Positions 1 through 8,010 are shown, counted from the stretch's first letter. The stretch is 64,000 nucleotides of DNA from Polaribacter sp. Hel_I_88 (GCF_000687935.1 NZ_JHZZ01000001.1:1116001-1180000), one strand, 5' to 3'. Notes: generated by a model not told the origin, from the sequence alone. Numbers and translations: made by a program.

Positions 1-719
1 GGAGTTGTAGTCCAAGCAATAAAATTGATATCACCTAAATTCTGTAAAAAATCTGGCAACGTTTCATTTACAGCTTTAAATTGTGCAACAACAGTAGTAT
101 CAGTAACATCTTGATACGTTCCTGGTTGATTCAATTCGTGAGAACTTAAACCTGTTCCTGCTTTTGGAGAATATGGCTGAATTGTGTAGCCTTTGTAGAT
201 TAATTTTTTGTTGTAAATCTGCTTTAGTAACCACCAAACAGATTCCATATATTTGGGTTCGTAGGTAATATATGGATCTTCCATATCTACCCAATAACCC
301 ATTTTTTGAGTTAAATCGTTCCAAATATCTGTATATCTCATCACAGCTTTTCTACAAGCTGCATTGTAATCTTCTACAGAAATTTTGGTTCCAATATCTT
401 CTTTGGTAATTCCTAATTCTTTCTCAACACCTAATTCTATTGGCAAACCATGCGTATCCCAACCCGCTTTTCTTTTTACTTGAAAACCTTTCATGGTTTT
501 GTAACGAGGAAAAATATCTTTAATAGCTCTCGCTAAAACATGATGCACTCCAGGCAATCCGTTTGCAGAAGGTGGTCCTTCAAAAAATATGTAAGGTTCT
601 GCACCTTCTCTAGAAGTTACACTTTTTTCGAAGATGTTATTTTCTTGCCAATAATTAAGAATTTCTTCTGCAACATTTGGTAAGTCAAGTCCTTTATATT
701 CAGGAAATTTCGCTTTCAT
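1..719 (-). CDS. ileS: Isoleucyl-tRNA synthetase, N-terminal part (cut by window start)
   Basis: Charges tRNA-Ile with isoleucine in the cytoplasm. About 239 N-terminal residues are visible, beginning MKAKFPEYKGLDLPNVAEEI from the ATG at 719. The class I synthetase signature PPSANGLPGVHH (HIGH-type motif) lies near residues 49-60, followed by GWDTHGLPIELGVEKELG, which is diagnostic of the Ile/Val/Leu group. The reading frame stays open to the first base of the window, so the editing and C-terminal domains lie outside. No sign of damage. The nearest upstream gene on the same strand is a toxin-antitoxin pair about 165 bases away. Confidence 0.96.
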   Translation of the reverse strand, partial: MKAKFPEYKGLDLPNVAEEILNYWQENNIFEKSVTSREGAEPYIFFEGPPSANGLPGVHHVLARAIKDIFPRYKTMKGFQVKRKAGWDTHGLPIELGVEKELGITKEDIGTKISVEDYNAACRKAVMRYTDIWNDLTQKMGYWVDMEDPYITYEPKYMESVWWLLKQIYNKKLIYKGYTIQPYSPKAGTGLSSHELNQPGTYQDVTDTTVVAQFKAVNETLPDFLQNLGDINFIAWTTT

Positions 720-883
720 TTGGTCTCTTTTCAAATCAGGATGCGAAATTAAGAAATTTCTTTAAAGAATTTACAAATAGACCAACTTAAATCAGCCTAA
801 AATTAAATGGATAAGTTTAAGGTTTTTTGAGAATTTATAATTTTTAATTTCTTCTAATTTCAGATTTTCGCATAAAATACTAT

Positions 884-1288
884 TTACTTTCTTTCGAACC
901 AGTTTTCGATTTTAAGTTCATTTAGATATTTAAAATCTTTCACATTGTCAGTTACCAAAGTTAGATTGTTAAAAATTGCAGTTATTCCAATTATTAAATC
1001 AAATTCGTCATGCATTGGTGTACCATTTTTTCTTAATCTAACTTTTTCTTCAGCATATTTTTCTACAACTCCATAAATTGGAATTACTGATAAACCATTT
1101 ATAAATTTAGTAACTGCTTGATGAGATTTTTTTTTATTCTCACTATTTTCAGCACCATATTTTAATTCAAACACAGTTAATTCAGAAATAAAGCAATTTT
1201 CAACTCCTTTGCTTCTTATTATTTCGTCAAGCTTCAATTTTCCACGAAGAAAAAACACACAAGTATTAGTGTCTAATAAATACTGCAT
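884..1288 (-). CDS. PIN-domain toxin, VapC type
   Basis: 134-residue PIN-domain protein, presumably a ribonuclease toxin of a type II toxin-antitoxin module. The acidic residues expected of a PIN nuclease are visible: D6 in LLDTNT at the N-terminus, E41 in SELTVFELKYG, the DEFD cluster near residue 95 and D114 in LVTDNVKDF. Length is typical for VapC. It sits 6 bases downstream of its probable antitoxin on the same strand, so the two are co-transcribed. VapC toxins generally cut tRNA or rRNA; the target here cannot be read from sequence. Confidence 0.88.
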   Translation of the reverse strand: MQYLLDTNTCVFFLRGKLKLDEIIRSKGVENCFISELTVFELKYGAENSENKKKSHQAVTKFINGLSVIPIYGVVEKYAEEKVRLRKNGTPMHDEFDLIIGITAIFNNLTLVTDNVKDFKYLNELKIENWFERK

Positions 1289-1294
1289 AAACCA

Positions 1295-1534
1295 TTAAAA
1301 TTTTAAATCTTCTCGATTAAAATTTCTACTTTCTTTAATTTCTTTAGCTATATCTTCTGCTGATTTTTCAGAACCAAAAGCTCCAAAAGATTTAAAAAAA
1401 TCTGTATTTCTGCTTTTTTTGTCTTTCTTTAATGATTTTGCAAGTTTTTCCAAAAGTTCAATTTTACTAATCGAAGTTAGTCCATCAAAAAGATTTGAAT
1501 ATGTGTTAACGATATATTTTTCAGCAACTGTCAT
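1295..1534 (-). CDS. Probable antitoxin partner of the PIN toxin
   Basis: 79-residue protein directly upstream of the PIN toxin. The frame extends back to a TTG at 1552, but the ATG at 1534 is the better start because a flavobacterial -7 box (CAAATATA on the plus strand, 1550-1557, read as TATATTTG) lies just in front of it. The product is charged and helical, with a low-complexity Lys-rich centre and an acidic tail (AEDIAKEIKESRNFNREDLKF) resembling the toxin-wrapping tails of VapB-like antitoxins. Family not identified; function is inferred from position. Confidence 0.7.
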   Translation of the reverse strand: MTVAEKYIVNTYSNLFDGLTSISKIELLEKLAKSLKKDKKSRNTDFFKSFGAFGSEKSAEDIAKEIKESRNFNREDLKF

Positions 1535-1549
1535 TATTAAGATTTTATT

Positions 1550-1557
1550 CAAATATA
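1550..1557 (-). promoter_or_regulatory. -7 box of the toxin-antitoxin operon
   Basis: TATATTTG on the minus strand matches the Bacteroidota -7 consensus TAnnTTTG and sits 15 bases before the ATG at 1534. No convincing -33 TTG was found at the right distance. Confidence 0.4.
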
Positions 1558-1643
1558 CGGAATTTTATTTTTTGAATTTATTCTATTAAATCATGCACAA
1601 GCAAAATCATACTCTTTTTTTGTGTCTATAATCTTAAAAATTA

Positions 1644-1732
1644 GCCACAAATGCACGAATTTTTGTGTAGAAATAAATAAATGATTTCACTAATTTTAAA
1701 AAAACTTTCAGTTTTATTCGTGCATTCGTAAC
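1644..1732. repeat. Long imperfect inverted repeat in the 1553-1853 spacer
   Basis: Arms GCCACAAATGCACGAAT (1644-1660) and ATTCGTGCATTCGTAAC (1716-1732) are reverse complements with two mismatches, separated by about 55 bases of AT-rich DNA. The sequence resembles the 'cacgaattcacgaat' type of extragenic repeat common in flavobacterial spacers; a weak relative (acacgaatttcacaaattt) occurs near 46987. The rest of this 300-base spacer shows nothing recognisable. Confidence 0.55.
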
Positions 1733-1853
1733 TTAAAACTAAAGTAAAGCTCTGACCTAACTAAATCTGATGAAAAAATCCTGTCACAAACTTGTTTTCC
1801 TGTTTTTTTACTTTACCCGAATATATTTTTTAATTCTGATTCAAGTTAACCGT

Positions 1854-3071
1854 TTAAAACTTCTCCTTTTTAAATAAATAGGATAATTTTATAAAACTAT
1901 ACTGAAAAAGGCGTGTGAAAGGTTTGGTATATTTAAAATTGAATAGACTTGCAATCATTTCATCAATATTAAAATTGTCGTAGAAAAATTTAACTCTGTT
2001 TTCTACTTGTGCATCTGTATATCTACTGTACATTCTTCTGCCAGAAAATTCGCTTAAGCTCCATTTTAGCAACTTTTTTCTTCGCCAATATTTTCTATAA
2101 TTTTCGAAGTTTTCTTCGCCAGTTTTTAAATATTTATCAATATAAGTTGATGCCAAATCTGCTGTTTGCATTGCATAACGAATTCCTTCTCCTCCTCTAG
2201 GATTTATTGCTGAAACTGCATCTCCAACTCCTACTACTTTATTGTGATAAAATTTATCTTTTAAGCCTCTGCTATATCTAATTATTCCACCATGTTTATC
2301 GATAATTTTATAGTCTGTTGCTTTTACATATTCTGATATAATTTTCTCAGTAATTTTCCTTGTAGTTTTATCGGTTTTCTCTTGATTTAATGAGGTAAGA
2401 TGTGTTTTACCAGCACCAACTTTTAAGATCCTGTTTTCCATAGGAAAAATCCAAGAATACCCTTTTATAGACCATTTATGACCCAAGAAAAAAAGTAATT
2501 TATCTTTAAATTGATCGTAAATTTCTTGCGAAACTTCAATTTCATATTCAGTTCCACTTCCTAAAACCATTTCTGGCTGTTCTTCTTTAGCATCGTACAT
2601 TACTTTTCTTAAAGGTCCAGTTGCATCTACTAAGAGTTTTGTTTTTATGGTAATATTTTCTGAAGTTGCTGTATTTAAAAGCTCTACAAGAACTACCTCT
2701 TTTTGAACATCTTTGGACAAATATTTGTGTCCCATCCAAACATTTCCACCAAACTTTATTGTTTCATCAGCTAAAAACTCACGTAATTTTTGAAAATTTA
2801 AAACAACACCTTTGTTCGTTTTTCCTTGCCAAGTGTAGGCTTTTTTTGTACACTGAATTACCAAATCTTTCCAATAAGCACCAATGACAGATTCTGGCAA
2901 ATCAAATTCATTTAAAGGCTCTAAAGTCATTCCTGCACTAGAAAAATTATTTAGAGAAAAATTATCATAACGCTCTACTAATAAAACATTATGCCCTTTT
3001 TTGGCTAAACTTCTGGCTGTTTGTCCTCCTGCAGGTCCTCCACCAATTACAACTACATCAAACTCTTTCAT
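1854..3071 (-). CDS. FAD-dependent oxidoreductase, geranylgeranyl reductase family
   Basis: 405-residue flavoprotein. The N-terminus VVVIGGGPAGG (residues 7-16) is the Rossmann dinucleotide motif, followed by LLVERYD, and the second flavin motif KVVGVGDAVSAINPRGGEGI lies near residue 280. This arrangement is that of the geranylgeranyl/prenyl reductase family of PHBH-fold monooxygenase-like proteins, which reduce isoprenoid chains or hydroxylate aromatic substrates. The substrate cannot be told. The C-terminus (FTRLFQYSFIKLSYLFKKEKF) is basic and hydrophobic, suggesting membrane contact. A J-domain gene lies 26 bases upstream on the same strand and may share its transcript. Confidence 0.82.
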   Translation of the reverse strand: MKEFDVVVIGGGPAGGQTARSLAKKGHNVLLVERYDNFSLNNFSSAGMTLEPLNEFDLPESVIGAYWKDLVIQCTKKAYTWQGKTNKGVVLNFQKLREFLADETIKFGGNVWMGHKYLSKDVQKEVVLVELLNTATSENITIKTKLLVDATGPLRKVMYDAKEEQPEMVLGSGTEYEIEVSQEIYDQFKDKLLFFLGHKWSIKGYSWIFPMENRILKVGAGKTHLTSLNQEKTDKTTRKITEKIISEYVKATDYKIIDKHGGIIRYSRGLKDKFYHNKVVGVGDAVSAINPRGGEGIRYAMQTADLASTYIDKYLKTGEENFENYRKYWRRKKLLKWSLSEFSGRRMYSRYTDAQVENRVKFFYDNFNIDEMIASLFNFKYTKPFTRLFQYSFIKLSYLFKKEKF

Positions 3072-3097
3072 TTTTTATTTTTGTTGATGAATGTAAT

Positions 3098-3871
3098 TTA
3101 CAAACCTCTTTCATTTTTTATTTGTTCATAAGCATCTTGTATGCTTTGAAATTTTTCTTTTGCTCCTTTTAAATGCTCTTCACCTAAATCTTGTAATTTA
3201 TCTGGATGATATTTTTTGACCATTTTTCTGTACGAAGTTTTTACCTCATCATTTGTGGCAGTTTTATCAATCTCTAAAATTTTATAAGCGTTTTCTGACG
3301 AATCGTAAAACATGGCTTTTATCGATTCAAAATCGTAAGAATTGATGTATAAATAACCTGAAATTTTATGAATTTCGTCAACTTCCTTATCAGTTACAAA
3401 TTCATCTGCTTTGGCAATTCCGAATAAAAAATGGATTAATTGCAAACGAGAAGCGTGAGACATGTGTTCTCTAATCTGAATACAAACTTGGCGAGCAGAA
3501 ATGTCTTTTTTAACCATTCCCTTAAACAATTTAAAAGCGCTATTTGCACGTTCTTTTCCATACATTGATAAAAATTGAGAACGTACAAACTCCAATTCAC
3601 GTTTGTCTACTTTTCCATCAGATTTTATAACTATGGATGCCAAAACAAGTAGGCTCATTTCAAAATCTCCAGATTGTGTATTTACATTTCTTCTTGTATA
3701 TCTACTACCTCCTGTTGGCCTGTCTTTATTATAATCTATTTGTTCTTGTTTAAAATCATCAATTTCAAAACCATCAACAAAACTACCTATGGCAAAACCG
3801 ATTGCAGCACCAATAGGACCTCCTAATGTAAAACCCAATCCTGCACCCAACCATTTAGAAAAACTACCCAT
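3098..3871 (-). CDS. TerB and J-domain protein, DjlA-like co-chaperone
   Basis: 257-residue protein with three parts: a Gly/Ala-rich hydrophobic N-terminus (residues 8-32, glycine-zipper-like, possibly membrane inserting), a TerB-like helical domain (about 70-185), and a C-terminal J domain (about 193-257) with the essential HPD in KKYHPDKLQDLG. This order is that of DjlA-type proteins, which recruit DnaK through HPD. The chaperone partner is inferred. It precedes the flavin oxidoreductase gene on the same strand. Confidence 0.85.
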   Translation of the reverse strand: MGSFSKWLGAGLGFTLGGPIGAAIGFAIGSFVDGFEIDDFKQEQIDYNKDRPTGGSRYTRRNVNTQSGDFEMSLLVLASIVIKSDGKVDKRELEFVRSQFLSMYGKERANSAFKLFKGMVKKDISARQVCIQIREHMSHASRLQLIHFLFGIAKADEFVTDKEVDEIHKISGYLYINSYDFESIKAMFYDSSENAYKILEIDKTATNDEVKTSYRKMVKKYHPDKLQDLGEEHLKGAKEKFQSIQDAYEQIKNERGL

Positions 3872-4009
3872 AAATTTTATAAATTTGAGTTCAAATATAA
3901 CAAATGATTGATATTTTAAATTTTTATCGATTAAAAGATTTTATTAAATTTTTAAATTGATACGCAACCAAATTGATAAAAAAGCATCTTATAAAAAAAA
4001 CGCAACACT

Positions 4010-4384
4010 ATGAAATCAATAAAAATAATTACCCTCTTTACTTTTATATTAATGTTTACTAACTGCGAAGAAAACAATGACAATCCTATTATATGTACTC
4101 AAATTTTTGTGCATGGTTTAGAAATAAACGTTACTGAAAAAGGTGCTACAAACCCAATTACTGGCGCTGTAAAAATAATTGCTAGAGATGAAGGTTATCA
4201 AGAAACTTTAGAAAATTCTGACCCAAATATGGCATTTTACGGAGCTGGAGAACGAAGAGGAACATACATTTTAACAGTAACTTCGGACAACTACAAAACA
4301 TTTGAAAGTGAACCTATCGTTGTTACTGCTGATGAATGCCATGTGATTACCGAAAAAAGAACTTTTGAATTGGAATTAAAATAA
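4010..4384 (+). CDS. Small lipoprotein, carboxypeptidase-regulatory-like fold
   Basis: 124-residue exported lipoprotein. Residues 1-19 form a lipoprotein signal with the lipobox ending FTNC, the Cys at 19 being the lipidated residue. The remaining 105 residues contain a pattern like the carboxypeptidase-regulatory beta fold (TNPITGAVKIIARDEGY ... GTYILTVTSDNYKTFESEPIVV). Two further cysteines, in IICTQ and DECHV, could pair. Stand-alone gene with no operon partner in frame. Function unknown. Confidence 0.75.
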   Translation: MKSIKIITLFTFILMFTNCEENNDNPIICTQIFVHGLEINVTEKGATNPITGAVKIIARDEGYQETLENSDPNMAFYGAGERRGTYILTVTSDNYKTFESEPIVVTADECHVITEKRTFELELK

Positions 4385-4460
4385 CTCCTTAAAATAATAA
4401 ATTCTTATAGCACTATTTATATTGAATTTAGTTTATTTTTAGAATTACAGTTAATTTAAT

Positions 4461-4468
4461 TAAATTTG
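4461..4468 (+). promoter_or_regulatory. -7 box before the bacilliredoxin gene
   Basis: TAAATTTG matches TAnnTTTG and lies 30 bases before the ATG at 4499. It overlaps an alternative in-frame TTG at 4466, which supports starting the protein at 4499 instead. Confidence 0.4.
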
Positions 4469-4498
4469 CATTTTAAGAATGTAAATAATCTAAGAATT

Positions 4499-4909
4499 AT
4501 GTATCCAGAAGAATTAGTAAAACCAATGCGTGACGAGTTAATAAACGCTGGTTTTGACGCATTATATACCAATGAAGATGTTGAAAACGCACTATCTAAA
4601 GAAGGAACAACATTAGTAGTTGTAAATTCTGTTTGTGGTTGTGCAGCAGGAACTGCAAGACCAGGAGCCATTGCTTCTTTAGGTGGCGAAAAAGTACCTG
4701 CTAATTTAACAACTGTTTTTGCAGGTGTAGAAAAAGAATCTACGCAAAAAGCAAGAGAGTTTATGATGCCTTTTCCTCCATCTTCACCAGCAATTGCTTT
4801 GTTTAAAGATGGTAATTTAGTACACATGTTAGAGCGTCATCACATTGAAGGAAGATCTGCACAAATGATTGCACAAAATTTAGCTGCTGCTTATAACGAG
4901 CATTGTTAA
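4499..4909 (+). CDS. BrxA/BrxB family bacilliredoxin (YphP/YqiW type)
   Basis: 136-residue thioredoxin-fold protein. The signature VVNSVCGCAAGTARPG places the catalytic C46-G-C48 of bacilliredoxins, and FAGVEKESTQKAREFMMPFPPSSPAIALFKDG is the family's conserved second half. Known members remove bacillithiol from mixed disulfides; whether this organism uses bacillithiol cannot be told here. The ATG at 4499 (MYPEELV, the family's usual start) is preferred over an in-frame TTG 33 bases upstream that falls on the probable promoter. A terminator follows at 4944. Confidence 0.93.
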   Translation: MYPEELVKPMRDELINAGFDALYTNEDVENALSKEGTTLVVVNSVCGCAAGTARPGAIASLGGEKVPANLTTVFAGVEKESTQKAREFMMPFPPSSPAIALFKDGNLVHMLERHHIEGRSAQMIAQNLAAAYNEHC

Positions 4910-4943
4910 TCCTATCCTAAATCCTTTCCAAAGAAAAGGACTT
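4910..4943. repeat. Copy of the CCTAAATCCTTCCC palindromic repeat
   Basis: CCTAAATCCTTTCCAAAGA followed by AAAGGACTTT matches the reverse complement of the repeat at 20665-20696 and the related copies at 20547 and 20699. The core TCCTTTCC-AAA-GAAAAGGA is an imperfect hairpin. Confidence 0.55.
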
Positions 4944-4977
4944 TAAAAATCCACGTTTAACTTCGTGGATTTTTTTA
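4944..4977 (+). terminator. Rho-independent terminator after the bacilliredoxin gene
   Basis: Stem AAAATCCACG / CGTGGATTTT with an 8-base loop followed by a T run. Confidence 0.85.
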
Positions 4978-4994
4978 TATTTAAATGAAAAAAT

Positions 4995-5234
4995 ATGGCT
5001 TCACAGTTTTCTACATACACAAAAGCAGAATTAGAGAAAAAATTAAAAAATCAAAAGAAGTTTGCCGTTATTAAAGGGTTTATAGTTCTGTTAATGGTTA
5101 TTTTTGCTGTGGTTTCTACCATTGAAAACGGTGTATCCTTTCATACTTTTTTACCTTTATTTTTTGCACCAATGCTTTTTTTAATGATTTATGAAGCAAA
5201 AAAAATAAAACAAGAATTACTTTCCAGAAAATAA
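4995..5234 (+). CDS. Small two-helix membrane protein
   Basis: 79 residues: a Lys-rich cytoplasmic N-terminus, two hydrophobic segments (about residues 24-45 and 51-66), and a Lys-rich tail (KKIKQELLSRK). Ends 1 base before the start of the HD hydrolase gene, so the two are almost certainly co-transcribed. Family not recognised. Confidence 0.75.
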   Translation: MASQFSTYTKAELEKKLKNQKKFAVIKGFIVLLMVIFAVVSTIENGVSFHTFLPLFFAPMLFLMIYEAKKIKQELLSRK

Positions 5235-5235
5235 C

Positions 5236-5895
5236 ATGAACCAAGAACAAATTATCCAAAATACAATCGCTTTTGTAAAAGAAGAATTAAAAGACGCTGA
5301 AGGTGGACATGATTGGTTTCATATAGAACGTGTTTTTAGAAATGCTTTGCTGATATCAAGAGAAGAAAAAGTAGATGTTTTTGTGGTTTCTTTAGCAGCT
5401 TTGTTACATGATATTGCAGATCCAAAATTTCATAATGGTGATGAAAATTTAGGTCCTAAAATTGCAACCAAGTTTTTAATTGCACAAAAAGTTCCTAAAG
5501 AAATAGGAAAACATGTTGTAAAAATCATTAAAAATGTTTCTTTTAAAAACTCTTTAGAAGATAATTCTAATCAATTTACATCAAAAGAATTAGAAGTTGT
5601 GCAAGATGCAGATCGGTTAGATGCTATTGGCGCTATTGGTATTGCTCGTTGTTTTAATTATGGTGGTTTTAAAGATAGAGCTTTGTACGACCCAGAAATT
5701 ATCCCCAATTTAACAATGACAAAAGCCGAATATAAGAAATCTACTGCACCAACTATCAATCATTTTTATGAAAAACTATTGTTGCTAAAAGATAAAATGA
5801 ATACAGTTTCAGGTAAAAAAATTGCTGAAAGTAGGCATCAATTTATGGAAACCTATTTACAGCAATTTTATAATGAATGGAATGGGAAATTGTAA
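5236..5895 (+). CDS. HD-domain phosphohydrolase, YedJ-like
   Basis: 219-residue HD-superfamily metal-dependent phosphohydrolase. Metal ligands are visible as H29 in GGHDWFHIERV, the H58-D59 pair in LLHDIADPKFH and the distal Asp in VVQDADRLDAIGAIG. The whole follows the YedJ/YpgQ type of single-domain HD proteins, some of which hydrolyse nucleotides. The physiological substrate is unknown. Translationally adjacent to the small membrane protein upstream. A palindromic repeat (5929-5985) follows the stop. Confidence 0.88.
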   Translation: MNQEQIIQNTIAFVKEELKDAEGGHDWFHIERVFRNALLISREEKVDVFVVSLAALLHDIADPKFHNGDENLGPKIATKFLIAQKVPKEIGKHVVKIIKNVSFKNSLEDNSNQFTSKELEVVQDADRLDAIGAIGIARCFNYGGFKDRALYDPEIIPNLTMTKAEYKKSTAPTINHFYEKLLLLKDKMNTVSGKKIAESRHQFMETYLQQFYNEWNGKL

Positions 5896-5928
5896 GGTTA
5901 GAAAACTCTAGAACTTTTTATTCTGTAT

Positions 5929-5985
5929 GAGTTCTCGATACAATTTCGCAAAAAGGCGAAATCACTCGAACTGACATTTTTAAAG
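5929..5985. repeat. Extragenic palindrome of the GTTCTCGA...TCGAACTGACA family
   Basis: GAGTTCTCGATACAATTTCG, a short loop, then CGAAATCACTCGAACTGACA. The inner TTTCGC/GCGAAA and outer GTTCTCGA/CTCGAAC arms pair. A shortened copy of the same unit lies inside moeA (18805-18836). Confidence 0.65.
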
Positions 5986-6010
5986 TATTCTAAAAGTTGT
6001 AAAGAAATCT

Positions 6011-6196
6011 TTAACTCTCGTTTGCTACTTCCAAAGCCGTAATTTTATATTCTAAAACTTCTAATTCTTGTCCAAATTCTATAATTTGTTCAACTGTTAA
6101 ATCTTTACTTGAATTCACAAAATCTTTTAGCTGATTGCTCTTAAAATTGTAATATTCTAAAGCTTTATCTATTTTATTGTCTAATAATAATTCCAT
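6011..6196 (-). CDS. Small hypothetical protein downstream of an AraC regulator
   Basis: 61-residue acidic helical protein that begins 3 bases after the AraC-type gene and so is probably its co-transcribed partner. No motif, signal peptide or membrane segment is visible. Family not recognised; existence is supported mainly by the tight spacing. Confidence 0.5.
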   Translation of the reverse strand: MELLLDNKIDKALEYYNFKSNQLKDFVNSSKDLTVEQIIEFGQELEVLEYKITALEVANES

Positions 6197-6199
6197 AAT

Positions 6200-7072
6200 T
6201 TATTGTATTAAATCTTTTAATTCGCTTCTATATACAGAAGCACTTTTGCCTGTAAACTCTTTAAATAACTTGTTAAAGTGAGAAAAGTTATTAAAACCAC
6301 ATTCAAAACTGATGTCTGTAATACTCATTGTACTTTCTGCTAGCAATTTGGTAGCGTGTACAACTCTATATTCATTCACTAATTTTGTAAATGTTTTTCC
6401 TGTCGATTTTTTAAAGTATCTACAAAAAGCAGGAACAGTCATGCTTACTAATTCAGATACCTCATCTAAACTAATGTGATCTTTAAAATTATCGTTAATA
6501 TGTTTGTAAACAACTTCAATCTTATTACTGTCTTGATGCGAACTTTCAAAAGCAAAACCATTTGCGTTTAATAATGTATAATCGTCTGTTGTAGCTAAAT
6601 CATTTAAAATTTCTATAAAGGATGTAATTCTATTCGCCCCTTCTAATTCTATTAATTTTTCAATTTTAGCACCAATTCTTTGCTTAATTTCAATATTGAA
6701 ACGAATTCCTTTTTTTGCACGCTCAAAAAGTGCATCAATGGCAGCCATTTCTGGAATTTTAAAAAATCCTTTACCTAAAAAATCTGGTAAAAACTGAATG
6801 AGCGTTTCAGAGCCATTGGTTGTTAATCGATCTAAATAACCAATATGTGGCAAATTAGAACCTATTAAAACTAATTGACTATTATTAAAGTAACTAATGT
6901 GATTGCCAATATGTCTTTTCCCTTTTCCTTTATTAACGTATACCAATTCTATTTCTGGGTGGAAATGCCAAAAAGGGGTATTTGTTTTTAAAAACTCTTC
7001 ATGCTTTTTTAATAAAAAAGAACTTCCAAAATTTGGAGTAATTTTTTCAAGCGTTGGTTTTTTCTGTATCAT
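6200..7072 (-). CDS. AraC-family transcriptional regulator
   Basis: 290-residue regulator with an N-terminal cupin-like sensor half (FWHFHPEIELVYVNKGKGKR) and a C-terminal pair of helix-turn-helix motifs (about residues 190-285; ITDISFECGFNNFSHFNKLFKEFTG is the second HTH). Such cupin-AraC proteins usually sense a small organic ligand. I start at the ATG at 7072 (MIQKKPTLEK); a frame back to 7090 is open but its extra residues overlap a possible -7 box. The divergent gene at 7322 and the inverted repeat at 7105-7131 are the obvious candidate targets. Confidence 0.9.
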   Translation of the reverse strand: MIQKKPTLEKITPNFGSSFLLKKHEEFLKTNTPFWHFHPEIELVYVNKGKGKRHIGNHISYFNNSQLVLIGSNLPHIGYLDRLTTNGSETLIQFLPDFLGKGFFKIPEMAAIDALFERAKKGIRFNIEIKQRIGAKIEKLIELEGANRITSFIEILNDLATTDDYTLLNANGFAFESSHQDSNKIEVVYKHINDNFKDHISLDEVSELVSMTVPAFCRYFKKSTGKTFTKLVNEYRVVHATKLLAESTMSITDISFECGFNNFSHFNKLFKEFTGKSASVYRSELKDLIQ

Positions 7073-7104
7073 GCTGCAAAAATACAACATTGTAAAATGA
7101 CTAT

Positions 7105-7131
7105 CTATATAAAATTATCACTTTTATATAG
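7105..7131. promoter_or_regulatory. Perfect inverted repeat between AraC gene and divergent secreted-protein gene
   Basis: CTATATAAAA (7105-7114), a 7-base spacer, then TTTTATATAG (7122-7131). Placed 33 bases upstream of the AraC start and about 95 bases upstream of the divergent -7 box, so it could be an operator. AT-rich composition lowers its significance. Confidence 0.4.
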
Positions 7132-7225
7132 TATTTTAACTTAACATTGATTTAACACTAAAATAACTGTTAATTTAGCACATAAAATGACCAATTATGT
7201 TGTTTTCAGACCTTTATTTGTGTCC

Positions 7226-7233
7226 TAACTTTG
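7226..7233 (+). promoter_or_regulatory. -7 box of the secreted-protein gene
   Basis: TAACTTTG fits TAnnTTTG, with a TTG at 7200-7202, 23 bases upstream, as a possible -33 element. This would give an untranslated leader of about 80 bases that contains two AACAAAAGCA direct repeats. Confidence 0.45.
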
Positions 7234-7321
7234 CAGTGTAAAACAAAAGCAATGTCATCAACAAACAAAAGCATTGCTATTAATGAATAATAAAATTAGA
7301 AATAACTTAAAATTAAATAAT

Positions 7322-7903
7322 ATGAAAACAATTAAAAGAAAAGTATTTGTAGCAATCTTTATGTTAGTTACAATCGTGAATTTCGCAAACAACAATGATT
7401 TAAATACATTATTGAGTGCAGATAAAGTAAAAATAGTTTTTAATAATGCAAAAAAAGGAAATCAACTAGTTATTAAAGATGCTGATGGTACAATTCTTCA
7501 TTCAGAAGAAATTAAAAAAGAAGGTACACTTGTAAAAACCTTTAATTTATCTGAATTGAAAAATGGAATTTACACCTTAGAATTAGAAAAAGATTTCCAA
7601 ATTGTAGTAAAAACTATAAAAGTAGATAACAACAACGTAACTTTTTTAGAGGATGCTGAAAAATTAATTTTCAAACCACTTGTTAGAAACAAAGAAAACA
7701 AGTTAATGATTACTAAAATTGCTTTTGATGCTAAACCTCTACAAATTTCTATTTACTACAACAATGAAGTAATTTACTCTGAAACAATTGAAGGTGATGA
7801 AATTTTAAATAGAGTATATAGTTTAGATAAAAATTTAAAAGGAGATTACAAAGTAGTTTCTTACAACAATGGTAGAAGTTATGTAAACACTTTTAAACTA
7901 TAA
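7322..7903 (+). CDS. Secreted protein with two beta-sandwich repeats
   Basis: 193-residue exported protein. The N-terminus MKTIKRKVFVAIFMLVTIVN is a signal peptide with no lipobox Cys. The mature part reads as two similar modules of about 80 residues: KVKIVFNNAKKGNQLVIKDA ... LSELKNGIYTLELEKDF and a second half with LQISIYYNNEVIYSETI ... LKGDYKVVSYNNG. The first module resembles the beta-sandwich of type IX secretion tail domains and DUF3244, but the protein consists only of these modules. The ATG at 7322 is chosen because an upstream TTG in frame gives no signal peptide at the N-terminus. Divergent from the AraC regulator. Confidence 0.75.
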   Translation: MKTIKRKVFVAIFMLVTIVNFANNNDLNTLLSADKVKIVFNNAKKGNQLVIKDADGTILHSEEIKKEGTLVKTFNLSELKNGIYTLELEKDFQIVVKTIKVDNNNVTFLEDAEKLIFKPLVRNKENKLMITKIAFDAKPLQISIYYNNEVIYSETIEGDEILNRVYSLDKNLKGDYKVVSYNNGRSYVNTFKL

Positions 7904-7978
7904 GAAATCCATTTCTATACAAATTCAAATCCAGTATGTGACGTCCTAAAAAAACCGTTACAAGATTAATAAATTAAA

Positions 7979-8010
7979 GGTAGTGATTTTTTATCACTGC
8001 CTTTTTTCTT
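7979..8010 (+). terminator. Terminator downstream of the secreted-protein gene
   Basis: Stem GGTAGTGAT / ATCACTGCC (one G-T pair) with a T-rich loop and a long T tract. It lies inside the left end of the decayed IS. Confidence 0.7.
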
